The translations under genes and the position numbers were made by a program. Shown here one piece after another: positions 47,529 through 59,754 of a stretch of DNA of 64,000 nucleotides. Origin of the DNA: Periplaneta americana (taxonomy: Eukaryota; Arthropoda; Insecta; Blattodea; Blattidae); contig NC_091117.1 of assembly GCF_040183065.1 (NCBI RefSeq), forward strand, positions 112,319,001-112,383,000, given 5' to 3'. Position 1 is the first letter of the stretch. Each line of letters starts with the position of its first letter. The notes under the pieces are model-generated. The model worked only from the letters and a program-made list of their open reading frames with translations, was not told the origin of the DNA and made no database searches.

Positions 47529-48175
47529 TAAACAAGTGTTTTGATGGAGTACTGAAAGAACTTCTAGAAATTAACAGCTCGGAGAGACATCATTTGTCTC
47601 GTTTCATATTTATTATCCACTGTTTCAACAGTTCCTTTTTTTTTTTTTCAAAGGGAATCTGCAAGAAAATAAAAATACTGTACACACCGCATGTTATGCC
47701 GGGCGTTGTTACACATTTATGCATGAAAAAAATGCTGCTAATTAACAAAACTATGGACTTAACTTCATAAAATTTACATGAAATATGATATATCAGGTGT
47801 CTTTTTCCTTTCGACATTGCAGTTATATGCAGCACATACAACAGGCATGTTTTTTCGTAGTTCTTGCCTCCGTATACACAACATTGTAAGCAGACGAATT
47901 TTTACAACAGTAGGCGCTTAGTTCATATCTGCCGTGTTTCACGGTGGCACCGCAAAGAGCACTGTACTATATTCTTCTCTTTCTAACTCATTGATTTCAA
48001 CTTCACAATGTCTGAATAGGTTAAGTATTCGTAAATATACAATTATTAAAATTTTGTGTTCGAATTTAAGGGATACATTATTTACATTTTTATTTTATTC
48101 ACGAAATGGTCCTAATAAATGTCACTCAAGGTCTGAGATTTCCCAGATAAATTTCAGACCTCTCGTGACATTACT

Positions 48176-51100
48176 ACAGATAATTTTGAGGATCATTTAG
48201 TGCATGTTAGAGATGTTCTGAATAGACTTCGGTCAGCTGGCTTAACAGTTAAACCTTCTAAGGTGGTTTTTGCGGCCAGACATTAAAGTTTTTGGGACAT
48301 CTGGTAAACCATGATGGTGTCATTATTGATCCTCAGCATACCTTGGCTATTAGAAATTTTCCTGCCCCTAAAATGTTAAGGCTGTTGCACGTTTTGTAGG
48401 GATGGTCATTACTACAGATAATTTTGAGGATCATTTAGTGCATGTTAGAGATGTTCTGAATAGACTTTGGTCAGCTGGCTTAACAGTTAAACCTTCTAAG
48501 GTGGTTTTTGCGGCCAGACATTAAAGTTTTTGGGACATCTGGTAAACCATGATGGTGTCATTACTGATCATCAGCATACCTTGGCTGTTAGAAATTTTCC
48601 TGCCCCTAAAATGTTAAGGCTGTTGCACGTTTTGTAGGGATGGTCAATTTCTTTTCCAAGTTCACTCCTAAGTTATCTGAATTGGCTACGTAAAAAGGGG
48701 GTTACGTTTCGGTGGGGTGATGAACAGCAAGTTTCTTTTCAGTCCCTTAAAGAAGCTGTTGCTATCCCACCTGTTAGCTATGGCTTAATTTTCCAAGCTC
48801 TTCATCCTTCAGACGGATGCATGTGGAAGTGCCATTGCAGCTGTAATATTGCAGACTCTGAGTATGGATTAAGGCCTATTGCTTATGCTTCTTGTTCTAT
48901 CGAGTCAAGAAAGGAAATATTCGGTGTATGAGTTGGAGGCTTTGGCGATGTTATTTGGCATTGAAAAATTTAGAATGTACCTGGAACATATCCAATTTAC
49001 TTTGCAAACTGATAATCAGGCTTTGAGTTGGGTACTAGCATGTCCTCGAAAATCAGGTTGATTGGCCGGTTGCGCGGTAAGGATTTCTGCTTTTTGCTTT
49101 TCAGTTGAGCATCTTAGAGGTACTCAAAATGTCGTCTCTGATTCGCAGTCTACAATGTTTGATGGTTATGAAGAGATGGACCAAGGTCACGGTAGTGATT
49201 TACCCACTGTTGCTCCTGTCTTGTGTGAGGTCCCATTGTTGTTTCAGGGAGTTAGGGAGGCCCAGAGAACGGATCCCCAATTAAGCACCATCTGTCAATG
49301 TATTCTTGAGGGCCGCAATTTGGCACCTTATGTTTAGAAGCAGGATATGATTTGTTTTGTCACTAAATTTGACCAGAAACTTAAGACTGTGGCCCCATCA
49401 GAGTTAGTACCCGCCATGCTAAATATTTTTATGATTCACCAGTAGGAGGTTATTTAGGCATTTACAAAACGTTGGGTAAAATCCGTGAGCAATTTACATG
49501 GTGAGGTATGGTTACCCAGGTTTCTCAATATGTTAAGGCATGTACAGTTTGTGGGTTGAGTAAGCCCACTTTAAAAACTAAGTATGGCGAGCTTGTGTCG
49601 TCTTTGGCTGATAAGCCCATGCAGAAATTATTTGTTGATTTTGTTGGTAGTTTCCCTCGTTCCAAATTAGGAAATACATATATTCTAACTGTTGTTGATG
49701 CCTTTTCTAAATTTTGTTGGTTGGTCCCTCTTAGAGAAGCCACCACTAAAGCCTTATTGACAGTGCTCAAGAACATTATGCTTCTTTTGGTTGCCTTATT
49801 TATTTGGTTTCTGATAATGCCCCTCAGTTTTGTTCTAACGAGTTCAAAAAGTTGTGTTTTGATGCTGGTATTTCTCATGTTACTACAATTCTGTATTATC
49901 CTAATCCATCTCAGGCTGAAAGAGTTGAGAGAAATTTGCATTCAGCATTGACAGCTTTTCATGCTGAAAAACAGGCCTTGTGGGATTCACAATTATTTTG
50001 GTTACAATTTGCTTTTAATACTGTGCGTCACGAGGCTCATAAGGAAGTTTCATTTGTTTTGATGATAGGGTATTCTCCCAATTCTCCTCTTAGCAATTTG
50101 TGGGCTCTTAAAGATCTCCTGCCAGATTCTCCAGATCCAGGTTGAATGCGTTACTTGTGGAATAAAGCTAAATGTAATTTACAGATTAATTACCAGGCTT
50201 GGGTGGAGCGATATAATCGCTCGTCTCGATGTTCCTTTTTTGGTGATTCAGTATATTTAGCATCATCCCATTATCAATCGTGTAAAGGGATTTTCGGCCA
50301 AATTAGCTTATTGTTATAAAGGTCCATATCGCATACTTTCTTTTGATTCTCCCATAACGGTTAGGCTGGATGGTCCTCAGGGGGATGTCCTATGCGCCCA
50401 CATTTCTCAGCTTAGGAAAGTGGGTATTCTGCACAACCAGCCAAGTGATTAGGAGTGTTTCCCCTCTCTACATTCCCGTGTGGTCACTGGGATTAGAAAT
50501 ATACCACTGTAGTCCATGCATAAAGTAAAAGGCTGTCTAAAATGGACACCTTTTTCCCTAAAGGGAAAAAGGTTACTTAGTTTTAGGTGTGTTCGTCTGA
50601 TCGGATTTGTCGTTCGGGATGTTGATAGTGGCGAATGGCGTTCCGATAGTACAAACGAGTGTGTGTTGATCTGATTGGATTCCTCATTCGAGATGCTTGG
50701 TAGTGGCAAATGGCGTTCTGATAGTGCAGACATGTTTTCCTTGATTTGTCATGTTTGTCAGGTTTTTACGTCCTATCGGATTTTCCGACCTAGTCGTTTG
50801 ATAGAAAGGTACGGTTTTCCAGTAGTTGGTGCTGTAAATTCCCGTGTGGGTGCCGGGAATTCTAAAGAATTGCCTTAACGTAAGTCCATGCATGAAGTAG
50901 GAGCCATTCTAAAATGGACACTTACTAGGGTGTTGTCTCAGAGCTGCCCCGCATAGTGCGCGCGTGGTGCGGTACCATTACCCGGGTCAGTGTTTCTTTT
51001 GGCTTTTTGTCTAAATTGGGTTTAGGCCTGAAAGTAGGCCGGTAAAATTCTCTAACATTTATTTTTTCCTAATGGGGTGGTGGTTCACTTAGCATCCTAG

Positions 51101-52265
51101 TAATTTGGGTAAATTTTGCATTTTCATGCTCCATCATATTTGAGACTGGTTTATCTGTACTTCTAATTAGTGTTAGTTTTTCTTAATTCTTTATATTATA
51201 TAGGCTACTTTATTTTTTAATGTGTGTGTATATATATATATGTAAATTGTTCATTGTTATTATCTATTTAATTATTTAGATTTGTAGTTCCTTTTCATTG
51301 CTAGCGTTTAGACCCCTCTTCTTGTCACTCTATCCTTATGATTATTAGATTTATAATTATATAGTTTTCTCGCTCTCCATATATCTCTTTTGGTTTTTGT
51401 TTCTCTGGTTTTTTTTTTTTTGTGTGCGACGGCTTCATCTCCCCTTGCTGTTTGGGCTGGACTGCCCTATGTATGGTGATTGTGTAGTTGCGTTGTGGCA
51501 CCCTGCTTTTTTTTGGATGACTGTTACAGATTAAATTTTATGCTGTTAAGGTTCAGTGGGTTGTGGGGGAGTACAGTGGGTTCCCATATCCACCCATGGA
51601 CAAATTATTGTGACCTATGCGTTTTCTGTGTTGATGTTCGTCTACTGTTTTATACACTGGTTGTGTCACTGCTCTGGCTTGACATTTTGGGCCCCAGTGA
51701 GGGTACCCTTGCCAAAAGCTGTATTTGGTGACGCTTTTCCACCTGCTACTTGTGACTGTTATTGCGATTTCCATCACCTGTTGATGCACAGCGCAGCTTA
51801 AGGGGGGAGGGGAGTCTGTGACGATTATTTGTCGTCATTCTGTATTTATTATTGATTTTTTTTCATTTGCTTATCCACTTTCCCTGGTTTTCTTTGTTTC
51901 CCTTTTTCCCCCATAGTTGTCTCTCACTTAACCTTGTTTTTTTTTGTGTTCAATTTCTTTTATTTTATGTTTTAATACATATGCGGAGAACGAGATAATG
52001 TGCATTTTCATATTTGCTTGTTCATTGGTTCATTTTCTTTTTCTTATTGGTTCTCATTTGAAATTTTTCCTTTGGCTGGTTGGCAGTCTCTGCTGACCAT
52101 GTGGTGGACTGACTTCTCGAGTTGGCAGTCAGTGACAGATGGGCTCAAGAGGCAGTCAGACATTGGACATGGTGTGAATCTAGTCTGACATGGGACGTGA
52201 GTTAGAGACGATGGTGCATTGAGGCACAGAGTGTTGTCTCAGGACGAGAATGTTGAATAATTTCA
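48176..52265 (+). mobile_element. Ty3/Gypsy LTR retrotransposon fossil, 3' half
   Basis: A broken relic on the plus strand. Parts in order: end of reverse transcriptase (RSAGLTVKPSKVVFA, about 48.2-48.7 kb), RNase H (ERKYSVYELEALAM, near 48.9 kb), integrase with a zinc-binding start and core (KLFVDFVGSFPRSKLGN, near 49.6 kb), a long 3' untranslated stretch with internal imperfect repeats, a polypurine tract (51799-51814) and the start of a 3' LTR (TGTGACGATTATT, from 51817). Gag, protease and the 5' LTR are absent here. The coding part has many breaks (more than five) and an internal duplication; it is old. The LTR differs from the solo LTR at 21156, so it is another family. A SINE lies at its right edge. 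Confidence 0.82.
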
Positions 52266-52495
52266 AGAGAAAAATTGTTCTGAGGTTGGGTATCGATCCT
52301 GGGACCTTTGGCTGAGCACTCCAACGCTCTACCGACTGAGCTACCCAGGAACTTCACCCGATACCATCTCAATTTTTCCTTTTATATCCACATACCTCGA
52401 GTGGGCTGACAAGATGCCAGAAACCCACACTGAGTGCTCACAAACTCTGTGTGACTTGAAATTGTGGTTCTCTGTTAATGTACCTACAGTAACGT
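52262..52495 (-). mobile_element. tRNA-related SINE, minus-strand copy of an inverted pair
   Basis: On the minus strand: a conserved leader (ACAATTTCAAGTCACACAG, TTTCTGGCATCTTGTC), then TAGCTCAGTCGGTAGAGCG (A box) and GGATCGATACCC (B box). The tRNA-like part is at about 52290-52346. A related copy in opposite orientation is at 53195-53390. Confidence 0.72.
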
Positions 52496-52507
52496 ATATA
52501 TTATGCA

Positions 52508-52572
52508 AATCTAGCTTTCAGGTAAAGCTCCCCGTGAAGCAGACTTGAAAGGGTTTACCTGAAAGCTAGATT
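52508..52572. repeat. Perfect 19-bp-arm hairpin
   Basis: AATCTAGCTTTCAGGTAAA (52508-52526) pairs exactly with 52554-52572 across a 27-base loop. It lies between the two inverted SINE copies. Function unknown. Confidence 0.85.
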
Positions 52573-53194
52573 CGACTGTAACTGTTTCATGAACGAAGTT
52601 GTTCCAAAATAACAGTTTCATAAGAATATGTTTACAACATCAGTGCCAACTGTTCCAACTGTTTCAACTTCTCATCTGCTTCAGGAACATGTTTCAAAGC
52701 ACTTGAATCGCCTTTAAATCATGTTCAGTGTATTATGACGACGAAAGTCATTTTCGTCAGTTTATGTTAAAGGGTACAGTAAATAACTACAATTCAAAAT
52801 GAATCGATTTTAGTAAAAATAACGCATAAGAGAGTTTAATAATGATAAGACATTAGCCGATAATATTTTTTTGCGGTGTATATAATTAACACTATGTTTG
52901 GGCACCATGAACATATTCTTGATCAATGGGTGACTAATAATAAATATCAAGATTTATTAGCGAATTTGATTCTTACAATTACATTGTGCGGTGCTATATA
53001 GGGTACTGTTGCACGAAGGCCGTGTGGAACATCTGTATTATATCTGCTTTTGATTGGAGGTTGATGATAGCGCTACACGTGATCTTTGCAGACAGCAAAG
53101 AACAGGACAGCTGTTTTTAAATTGAACTGTTTCAATACGAAGCAATTTCAATTATGAAATAAAAAAAAACTGTTCTAGCTTTTTTTACCCATCT
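52573..53194. other. No recognised feature
   Basis: Spacer between the inverted SINE copies; no gene supported. Confidence 0.5.
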
Positions 53195-53390
53195 CTAGTA
53201 GGTGCATTAACAGAAAACCACAATTTCAAGTCACATAGAGTTTGTGCACACTCGATGTAGGTTTCTGGCATCTTGTCACCCCACTCAAGATGTGTTGATA
53301 TAAAGGGTAGCTCAGACGGTAGAGCATTGGTGTACTCAGTCAATGGTTTCATCTGAGCCAGAATCAAATCCAGAAAGGATCTGCCAAGTT
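53195..53390 (+). mobile_element. tRNA-related SINE, plus-strand copy of an inverted pair
   Basis: Matches the complement of 52262-52495 across the leader, then GGGTAGCTCAGACGGTAGAG (A box) and a diverged B-box region (AGAATCAAATCC). It is more decayed than the other copy. Confidence 0.7.
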
Positions 53391-53830
53391 TTGAAACTAA
53401 ATCAAATTTTCAAGTACTTGAAGGTTTGAGTTGCTGTCTTGTAGTTCAATTTAGAATGTTTTTTTTTTTTATGTTTATGTAAGTCAAGTACAATAAAACA
53501 TATTTAAGAAAAATATTTGTGCTTATTCATGTGAGTCTAAACTAGCATGAACTTTCAGTATCACATACTAAGCTGGGAAAAATATTTATATGGAAGTTGG
53601 AGGCCAAAAAAAAAAAAAAAAAAAAAAATCGGAAATTTAACGAGATTTGGCAGACAAATTACTTAGTATAGACAACTTTCGACATTATAAGATTAAAAAA
53701 AAAAAAAAATAGCCATTTTTCGTCCCACCCTAACCCTCAGCTCCAGGAAAGGGTGACTTGATTGGCCTTTGGGAACGAAATAACTCTGAATTATAACAGT
53801 GTACTGTAGATGTTTAATATTTGTTAAAAG
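53391..53830. other. AT-rich stretch with A-runs
   Basis: A-runs at about 53606-53628 and 53695-53708, a T-run at about 53460. No gene supported. Confidence 0.55.
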
Positions 53831-54361
53831 TACAGTGAAACCTCCCTAAACGGACACCTCTTCTTAACAGACGATTTTATCGGTCCGTAGGTCGATATAT
53901 CAAAACTCCATATTAATTAACCTAAGACGGACATGGACACAAAATATGTACCAAAAATGACGATCAAAACCTCTCTTAACGGACACTGCTTACAAAAATA
54001 TTCGAATAAATGTACATTGGAACATAACGTGTTATGCGTAACGTATTTTTGAAGCAGCCTGTAACATGGTACATTCACTTGGGCTTCTCGGGAGGTTTGA
54101 TTCTCACCCCTCTCATAGTCCGCAAACCTAACAGGACCTGACTGAGGCTATTATTTGTGAGGAATACAGTAACTTGACAGAGGTATCACATTTTTCTAGT
54201 AAAGAGAGACAAAAATATTTGACTCTCTTTGTCTTGTAAGGTAGGTGAAAACCGATCTTAATAGGAATAAACAGTGTGCCAAGGTCACACAAGTGGTTGA
54301 AAAATCCCTTGCCTTGGTATTTATAGTCTGCAGTAACAAATGAACTGGCAAGCACAAGTTT

Positions 54362-55299
54362 GTGATGGCTCCGCATAAATCTTTAACATTAAAAGGAAAG
54401 GAAGACATGATTGACGATCATAGACGTGAAAAGTGCAGAGTAAGAAAACTATCGGAAGTGTTCAAGATAGGGAAAACACAGGCAGCCGAAATAGTCGAAA
54501 AACAAGACGAGCTTCTCAGGGATTGGCACCTTAATGGTAATGAGCAGCGCATCCGACAGTTTCAAAGTGGGAGTGGTTCCCTTATTAACAAGGCTGTCAT
54601 AGAGTGGTTCAGCAGAATCAGAAGTCAAAATGTTCCTGTATCGGGACCAACGATTCAAGTGAAAGTGTTAGAATTCACAGCTAACTTGGGTGATTCCGAA
54701 TTCAAAGCTTCGAATGGCTGGCTTGAAAAATTTAGAAAGCGTCAGGACATTAAATTCAGATCTATTTGTGGAGAATCTTCTAGCGTCGATATGGAGACTG
54801 TTACGAGCTGGGAGGAAAAGTTGCCTTCACTCATTGGTGATTATTCTCCTGAGAATATTTTTAATGCTGATGAGACAGGGTTGTTCTTTTGTGCTTTACC
54901 CGATAAAAGGGCAATCCTGTGCTGGAGGTAAAGTGGCTAAGAAATGACTAACCGTACTGTTATGTGCAAGTATGAGTGGAGAATGTGAGAAACCCCTCGT
55001 CATAGGCAAGTCATTACAACCACGTTGTTTTAAGAACAAAGAGCATGGATGTAACGAAGTTCGGCGTGTATTGGAAAGCAAACAGAAAAGCATGGATGAC
55101 GAGAGAGATAATGACGGAATGGCTGGAACAATTGGACAGGAAAATGTTGCGTCAAAAAAGAAAAGTGTTGCTGTTTCTGGATAACGCCACTTCACATCCA
55201 GACATCAAACTAAAAAATGTCAAGATAGTGTTTCTCTCACCCAATAGACCAAGGAGTGACCCAGAACTTTAGTGAAATACGGACAATGAGTATTGGAGC
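54362..55299 (+). pseudogene. Tigger transposase, N-terminal two-thirds
   Basis: HTH (KSLTLKGKEDMIDDHRREK, KLSEVFKIGKTQAAEIV), CENP-B-type second DNA-binding part (WFSRIRSQNVPVSGPTIQVK, SNGWLEKFRKRQDIKFR), then the DDE domain: IFNADETGLFF (first D), KRKVLLFLDNATSHP (second D), LSPN, and DQGVTQNF. Several frame changes occur between about 54928 and 55050. About 8-10 codons appear to be missing between LSPN and DQGV. A start at 54362 or 54365 is plausible. Confidence 0.88.
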
Positions 55300-56167
55300 A
55301 CATTAGGAGATATTAATAATGTTGAGTTGTTACTTATCACTCGACAATTCCGAGTTCTAACTCGCATATATTAATAAACATACTTATCTCTCACTCAGGC
55401 TGGCACTGACCTTTGATCCTTGAGTAACAACTCTCGATGACGCAAAAGACGAGTGACAAGTCACTATTCGATATTAATAAACGTTACTACTCACTCATAT
55501 AATTGAGTTTATACTAGCAACTTTCTGAATTACATGAATAGGTGACTCAAAGAGGTTAAGTGATGTTAACCCATTACTGCATAAAGTTATTAATGACTTG
55601 AAAAATGCGTTTCTGAGTTTAAGTTTGCTAGTTGGTGACTCAAGAATACTTTATTACCATTTTTAACTTTATTTACTTTCTGGGATAAAAATTAAGGACT
55701 GTCCCATAAATAGGACGCTATGCATAATGGTCAGTGATACAGTAGTTGAATAGAATAACCCCCTTTTGTAGTTCAAATAGTATTTATGTATTTATTATGT
55801 AGCAAATACATTTAAATATTAGAATCAGTGGTTCAACTGCCCTTCTCACACAAGCCTACGCATTGCACAACACTATTTTGTGTGGTAAGGGTAGAAACAT
55901 TTAAGGTGGAGTCCAATTTGACACTTTCTGCAGATGAACTTTGCTCTCCCTGTACAATTAGCACACCTTCACTGAGTTTCATTTTCAACTGCCCAGTGGT
56001 TTTGACCATCAAATCTTATGTCTCCTGATGGAATGGGAACAATTTTTCCTTAGTGGGAACTCATCCCATGCCTTTTGAGTAGTGTAAAAGCCAGGAAACG
56101 GCAAAAGTTGAGGAGCGGTTCTAAAGAGTTTTGAGGCTTCATTTTTCTGTACAGAAACCAAGCATTT

Positions 56168-56292
56168 GCCGTTCCCATAAACTGGCCGAAATTTCATGAG
56201 AAAATTTCTTCCCCGATGAGGACTCGAACCAGCGCGCATTCCATAATGCAAGTCCAAGGTAGGATGCCTTAGACCACGATGCCACGGCACGG
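56168..56292 (-). mobile_element. tRNA-derived SINE, inner copy
   Basis: Minus strand starts ACCGTGCCGTGGCATCGTGG with A box (TGGCATCGTGGTCTAAGG), B box (GGTTCGAGTCC) and body GAAGAAATTTTCTCATGAAA. Truncated relative to the next copy. Confidence 0.82.
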
Positions 56293-56297
56293 TATGT

Positions 56298-56517
56298 TGG
56301 TAGTTGTAGTAGTAATAATAGCTAGTTTCCGAAACCGGATTTTCGCTACCTATCGTAGCTCCACAAGTGCATGATGATGCTGGGTGGGCACCGGTCCCAT
56401 ACACTGGCCGAAATTTCATGAGAATATTTCTTCCCCCATGAGGATTGGAACCAGTGCGCATTCCGTAACGCGAGTCCGAGGCAGGATGCCTTAGACCACG
56501 ATGCCACGGCACGGTAC
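56298..56517 (-). mobile_element. tRNA-derived SINE, outer copy
   Basis: Same family and orientation as 56168-56292, longer: A box TGGCATCGTGGTCTAAGG, B box GGTTCCAATCC, body CATGAAATTTCGGCCAGTGT, then GGTGCCCACCCAGCATCATC and GGTAGCGAAAATCCGGTTTC. A 25-bp flank with GTTGTAGTAGTAATAATA follows both heads (56293-56317 and 56517-56541), so head plus flank was duplicated in tandem, or the repeats are TSDs. Confidence 0.82.
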
Positions 56518-57478
56518 GTTGGTGGTTGTAGTAGTAATAATAATAGTACTTGCAGTTGTAAGCCTAGTAGTACGATGGCCTTCTAGCCTGAAATTACCTT
56601 CCCTATATTGGAAATTTTCATATATTAGCTTCCTTCTTTTCAGACAGCAATAACTTCTGCGAGAAAGCCCAGCTTCAATTTTGTCTAATGTACTTTCAAA
56701 ATCATTCGTTGCAGCTTATACGTTAGAAGACTCTGGCATACTTTCATCAACATTGTCATCTTAATTATCATTACATATTTTTTTTGTAATTCCGCTTTCC
56801 TACTAAGTAGCATTTTACTGTCAAGATTATTCAAATTAGACTCGTGCTCGTTGTCCGATTTATCACTGTCTTTATCTGTATCATGGGTAATTTCCGGAGA
56901 TGTCACATATATTAGACTCTCACTATTATTATTTTGATTGCCCATTAACCCCAGAATTTCACTCACGGTTAGACTGGAAATAAAACAATGTAATGGAAAC
57001 CATATACATATTATAAAGAATACTACAGGAGTGCACACTGCATGGTGTCCTATTTTTAGGACGGCACTTTATTTCACTTTGTACCTAGCAACATATAAGA
57101 AAATTTTATTGTTGTTATATACCACATGAAAACTGAAGTATTCAACTCATTATGTGAAAATATAAATCAGATTTCTGTATCACCATTACAGAGTAACTAA
57201 GAATGAACTTACCCGTGGTGCGTCACAAAATACTGTTATCCTGCCATCTTGTCAAAAATTAGCTGGTATGAACAAATGTTCGCGCAAAATTCAAACACTG
57301 CAACACTATAATACAATGTAATAATTTACCTTTTAAACAATGCCCCCAACTGTACTAAACAAGAAAAAGTTCCATAGAAATCAGTATTTTACGCACGTCC
57401 CATTTTTAGGACGCTATGCAGTAATGGGTTAAAAAATCGAAATGATGAGATATATTATTGTTGTATAACGCAGAAGAA

Positions 57479-59133
57479 AAGGTATAAACTTCGCAGACAA
57501 GCTTGTAAACATAGTTACAAAGATTTGTACAAATTTAAGAAGGAGAATGTACAGTGACTAGTGCGGAATTTCTTGCAAGATTCAAATGGGAGAAGAGGAA
57601 GAGCTCTCGATAATGAAATGAAAATGAGAATTTTCTTACCATATGTAGGCGATCCAGGTTTTCAAATGGGCGTTCCAGAGGATATGAGTATTTCCCAAGG
57701 TATTGTGTCACTTTTCATTTCATTTATTGTCTTCCATATATCTTATGTTAGCATTAAAGCTTCAATATACGAAACAAGAGTTAAACAATTTTTTGATGAG
57801 ATGAAGTGAGGTCGAGATTCACTATAGATTACTTGGAATTTGCCTAAATCTAATCCAAGCCTCAGTGTAGCTCCTGATCAGCAGGCTAGCGAGTTTGCCA
57901 ACTAACGTAAGTTACGCTGGTGGCTCTACAAAATTACAGTACAATGCATAGCAAGAAGTTTCATCAGTTGATCTATACAAAAATATGCAATACACAGAAA
58001 GCAAATTAATTCAATTTACAAGCATAAATTCTGTTAGATTAAATAAATAATAATAATAATATTAATACAAAGCTTTAAGATAATTAGACAGTACAGTGAA
58101 GACAGTAATAGGTACAGTACATGAATAGTGAACTTCTTTTTTATAACAGCTTAGACTAACAGAGTATAGATGGAGATCTGATTAATTTAAAACATCATCA
58201 GAGAAAGAATGTACTTACAATATACTGTAAAGATTTATAATTTTGGAAAATCATTTTACATGATGTCCTATGTACCCCAGTGATTATCCTTATACCTTTC
58301 TTTTATAAAACAAATTGTAACTGCTGAGAAGTTACAGATGCTTTGAAATTAAAAGCATTTAATTGGATTCAATTTCCAACTGTCCAAGAGTTACAGGCTA
58401 CATAAAGGAAGTGGAAGTACTCATTTCCTGACGCCATTGAAGCTGTGGATTGTACCAATATTTTTATTAAAAAAAGAAAATGAACATGGCATTGAGTGTT
58501 TTAGCAAAAAAAAAAAAAAAGTGTGTCAGTCTTATTGTAAAAATTATCTGCAATGCCATGGAAGAATTCACAAGCGTGGATAATTATTTCTATATTAAGC
58601 CTATATGGAGAAATTCGGTTGTTTGTAGAGTAATGATTGGCAATAATGCCAATGCACTTCTTGTAGGTGATATGGGCTATGGAATTCTGTGGTTCCAAGG
58701 CAAAAGATATTAAAATTTCTATTGAAAATGAGATTTTGCGATATGTTGTGCATCCTGCTGGTATCTTTGTTGTGGCAAAAGATGACATGTATATCTCTAT
58801 TATTTTTTTTGTCTAATCCATTGTTATGAAACATGATTCCTACGATTTTATACAGTTGTTCATGCTCGCTCTTGAAAAGTGAAAGAAATGACATAGAGGC
58901 CTACCACATTTTGTCTTGGAGCCACAGAATTGCTCCTTGGCTTGTTACTTTACCATCACTCCATAATAAAGAGCCTACAATAAATGTATACTGGTAACGA
59001 AAGAACGTGCGATTATAGAAAGATGTTTCGGTCAAGTGAAACAACGATTTCCAATTCTCCGAAGAAAAATAAGAGTTGCAACGGAAAGTGTCTTTGATCA
59101 TATTATGCTGCATTTTATCATACAATGTAACTA
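57479..59133 (+). pseudogene. Harbinger transposase of H1, decayed
   Basis: VRNFLQDSNGRRGRALDNEM, VGDPGFQMGVPEDMSISQ (family: DPGFQ.GV.EDIG.SQ) at about 57560-57700, followed by a possible splice donor. Later WIQFPTVQELQ-like sequence (about 58370), ICNAMEEFTSVD and IWRNSVVC (family: AICNAE.KFTSVD...DSRIW), LVGDMGYGI, and the C-terminus RAIIERCFGQVKQRFPILRR, ending with FDHIMLHFIIQCN near 59131. Many stops and a SINE lie between. DDE superfamily 4 by these motifs. Confidence 0.8.
57808..57928 (-). mobile_element. tRNA-derived SINE, diverged
   Basis: Minus strand starts GAGCCACCAGCGTAACTTAC, as the SINE at 25803-25955, with GATCAGGAGCTACACTGAGG and AGTAATCTATAGTGAATCTC. The A box is mutated. 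Confidence 0.68.
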
Positions 59134-59754
59134 AACACCTACTTGAAGATTATGAAATTCCATTACTGTAGGACGAAATGGAGGAAGATAGAGTAGAATT
59201 AGCTAACAGGTTGCATCACTCAGACGAGTCATTAGAAAGGAAATACTAATAATATATACAGCATATACATATAGGTAAGTTTATCATCACATTATATTGT
59301 TGATTTTTTTTTTTTTTGGCTTCAGTGAAAACCATGTTGCAAATTCCTTTGCATTTGTCTTCAAGTCTTCAATGACAGAAAAAGACTTCCAACTTCTCAT
59401 TTCCGGTAACTGATTTAGTGAATAATATGCGGTGTTGCTTCAAAATATTAACAAATGAAGTTCGAAACTGCACACTTTTCTCCTCTATGATCGAAACAAA
59501 AGCATATTTACAAACCGAATGTGATGAAGTCTTCCCACTGCAAGAAGCTTTAGTCTAAACATTGATAACTTACACAGCAATGTCTAGGCGATAAAATGTG
59601 AGTAACAACTCAAGAGTCAAGAGTGAGATATGTCCAGGAGGGGAAAATATTTATTAATATGAAATTCAGACTAATCAATCACTCGACCCCTTACCACTCA
59701 CTGAGCTGTCTGATACATCTCACTCACTCTCAAGCAATTTTATTAATATCTGCC

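Larger units (their letters stand above)
30607..47993. mobile_element. Family B copy 3 (B4 in notes), host of a large transposon nest
   Basis: The left remnant 30607-30762 matches B2 from the CATGACCAA motif up to the palindrome loop. The right part starts at 46424 and ends 47993 at CTAACTCATTG, colinear with the right half of B1/B2. Everything between (A3, A4, C) is inserted. The left terminus is missing. Unlike B1/B2 the right part has about 950 bp of extra sequence (46735-47690, itself holding a MITE) and only one copy of the 110-bp unit, so it may be closer to the ancestral longer element. No transposase recognised in it. Confidence 0.8.
55873..57038 (-). pseudogene. piggyBac transposase, internally deleted
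   Basis: N-terminal acidic part from about 56960 (SLTVSEILGLMGNQ, HDTDKDSDKSDNEHESN). The C-terminal part resumes at about 56170: NAWFLYRKMKPQNSL, IRFDGQNHWAVENETQ, then the cysteine-rich domain RCANCTGRAKFICRKCQIGL, HLKCFYPYH, ending at a TAG whose complement begins at 55873. Most of the DDE core is missing. The two parts flank the SINEs. Confidence 0.8.
55570..57428 (-). mobile_element. piggyBac-type element inside H1
   Basis: TTAA lies at both ends (55566-55569 and 57429-57432), with perfect 14-bp inverted repeats CCCATTACTGCATA. Inner copies of a TTTTTAGGACG motif recur near both ends. The transposase is on the minus strand, internally deleted and replaced by SINE copies. Confidence 0.9.
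55306..59754 (+). mobile_element. Harbinger element H1, inserted in Tigger and split by piggyBac
   Basis: Ends GGAGATATTAATAATGTTGA and, in complement, GGCAGATATTAATAAAATTG. The motif ATATTAATAA followed by CTCACTC-like sequence recurs several times near each end. Tigger coding resumes in frame across it (LEHI before, IVSRLDEDG after) with ATT on both sides, a 3-bp TSD as in PIF/Harbinger. It holds a decayed transposase and a piggyBac insertion. Confidence 0.78.

Noticed and set aside
52290-52346. tRNA gene on the minus strand
   Set aside because: A and B boxes are present, but an inverted, diverged relative with the same leader lies 0.9 kb away and no convincing acceptor stem was found; a SINE is the better reading.
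54128-54408. Minus-strand frames of 70-82 codons at the start of Tigger
   Set aside because: They overlap the Tigger leader and gene start and show no family motif.
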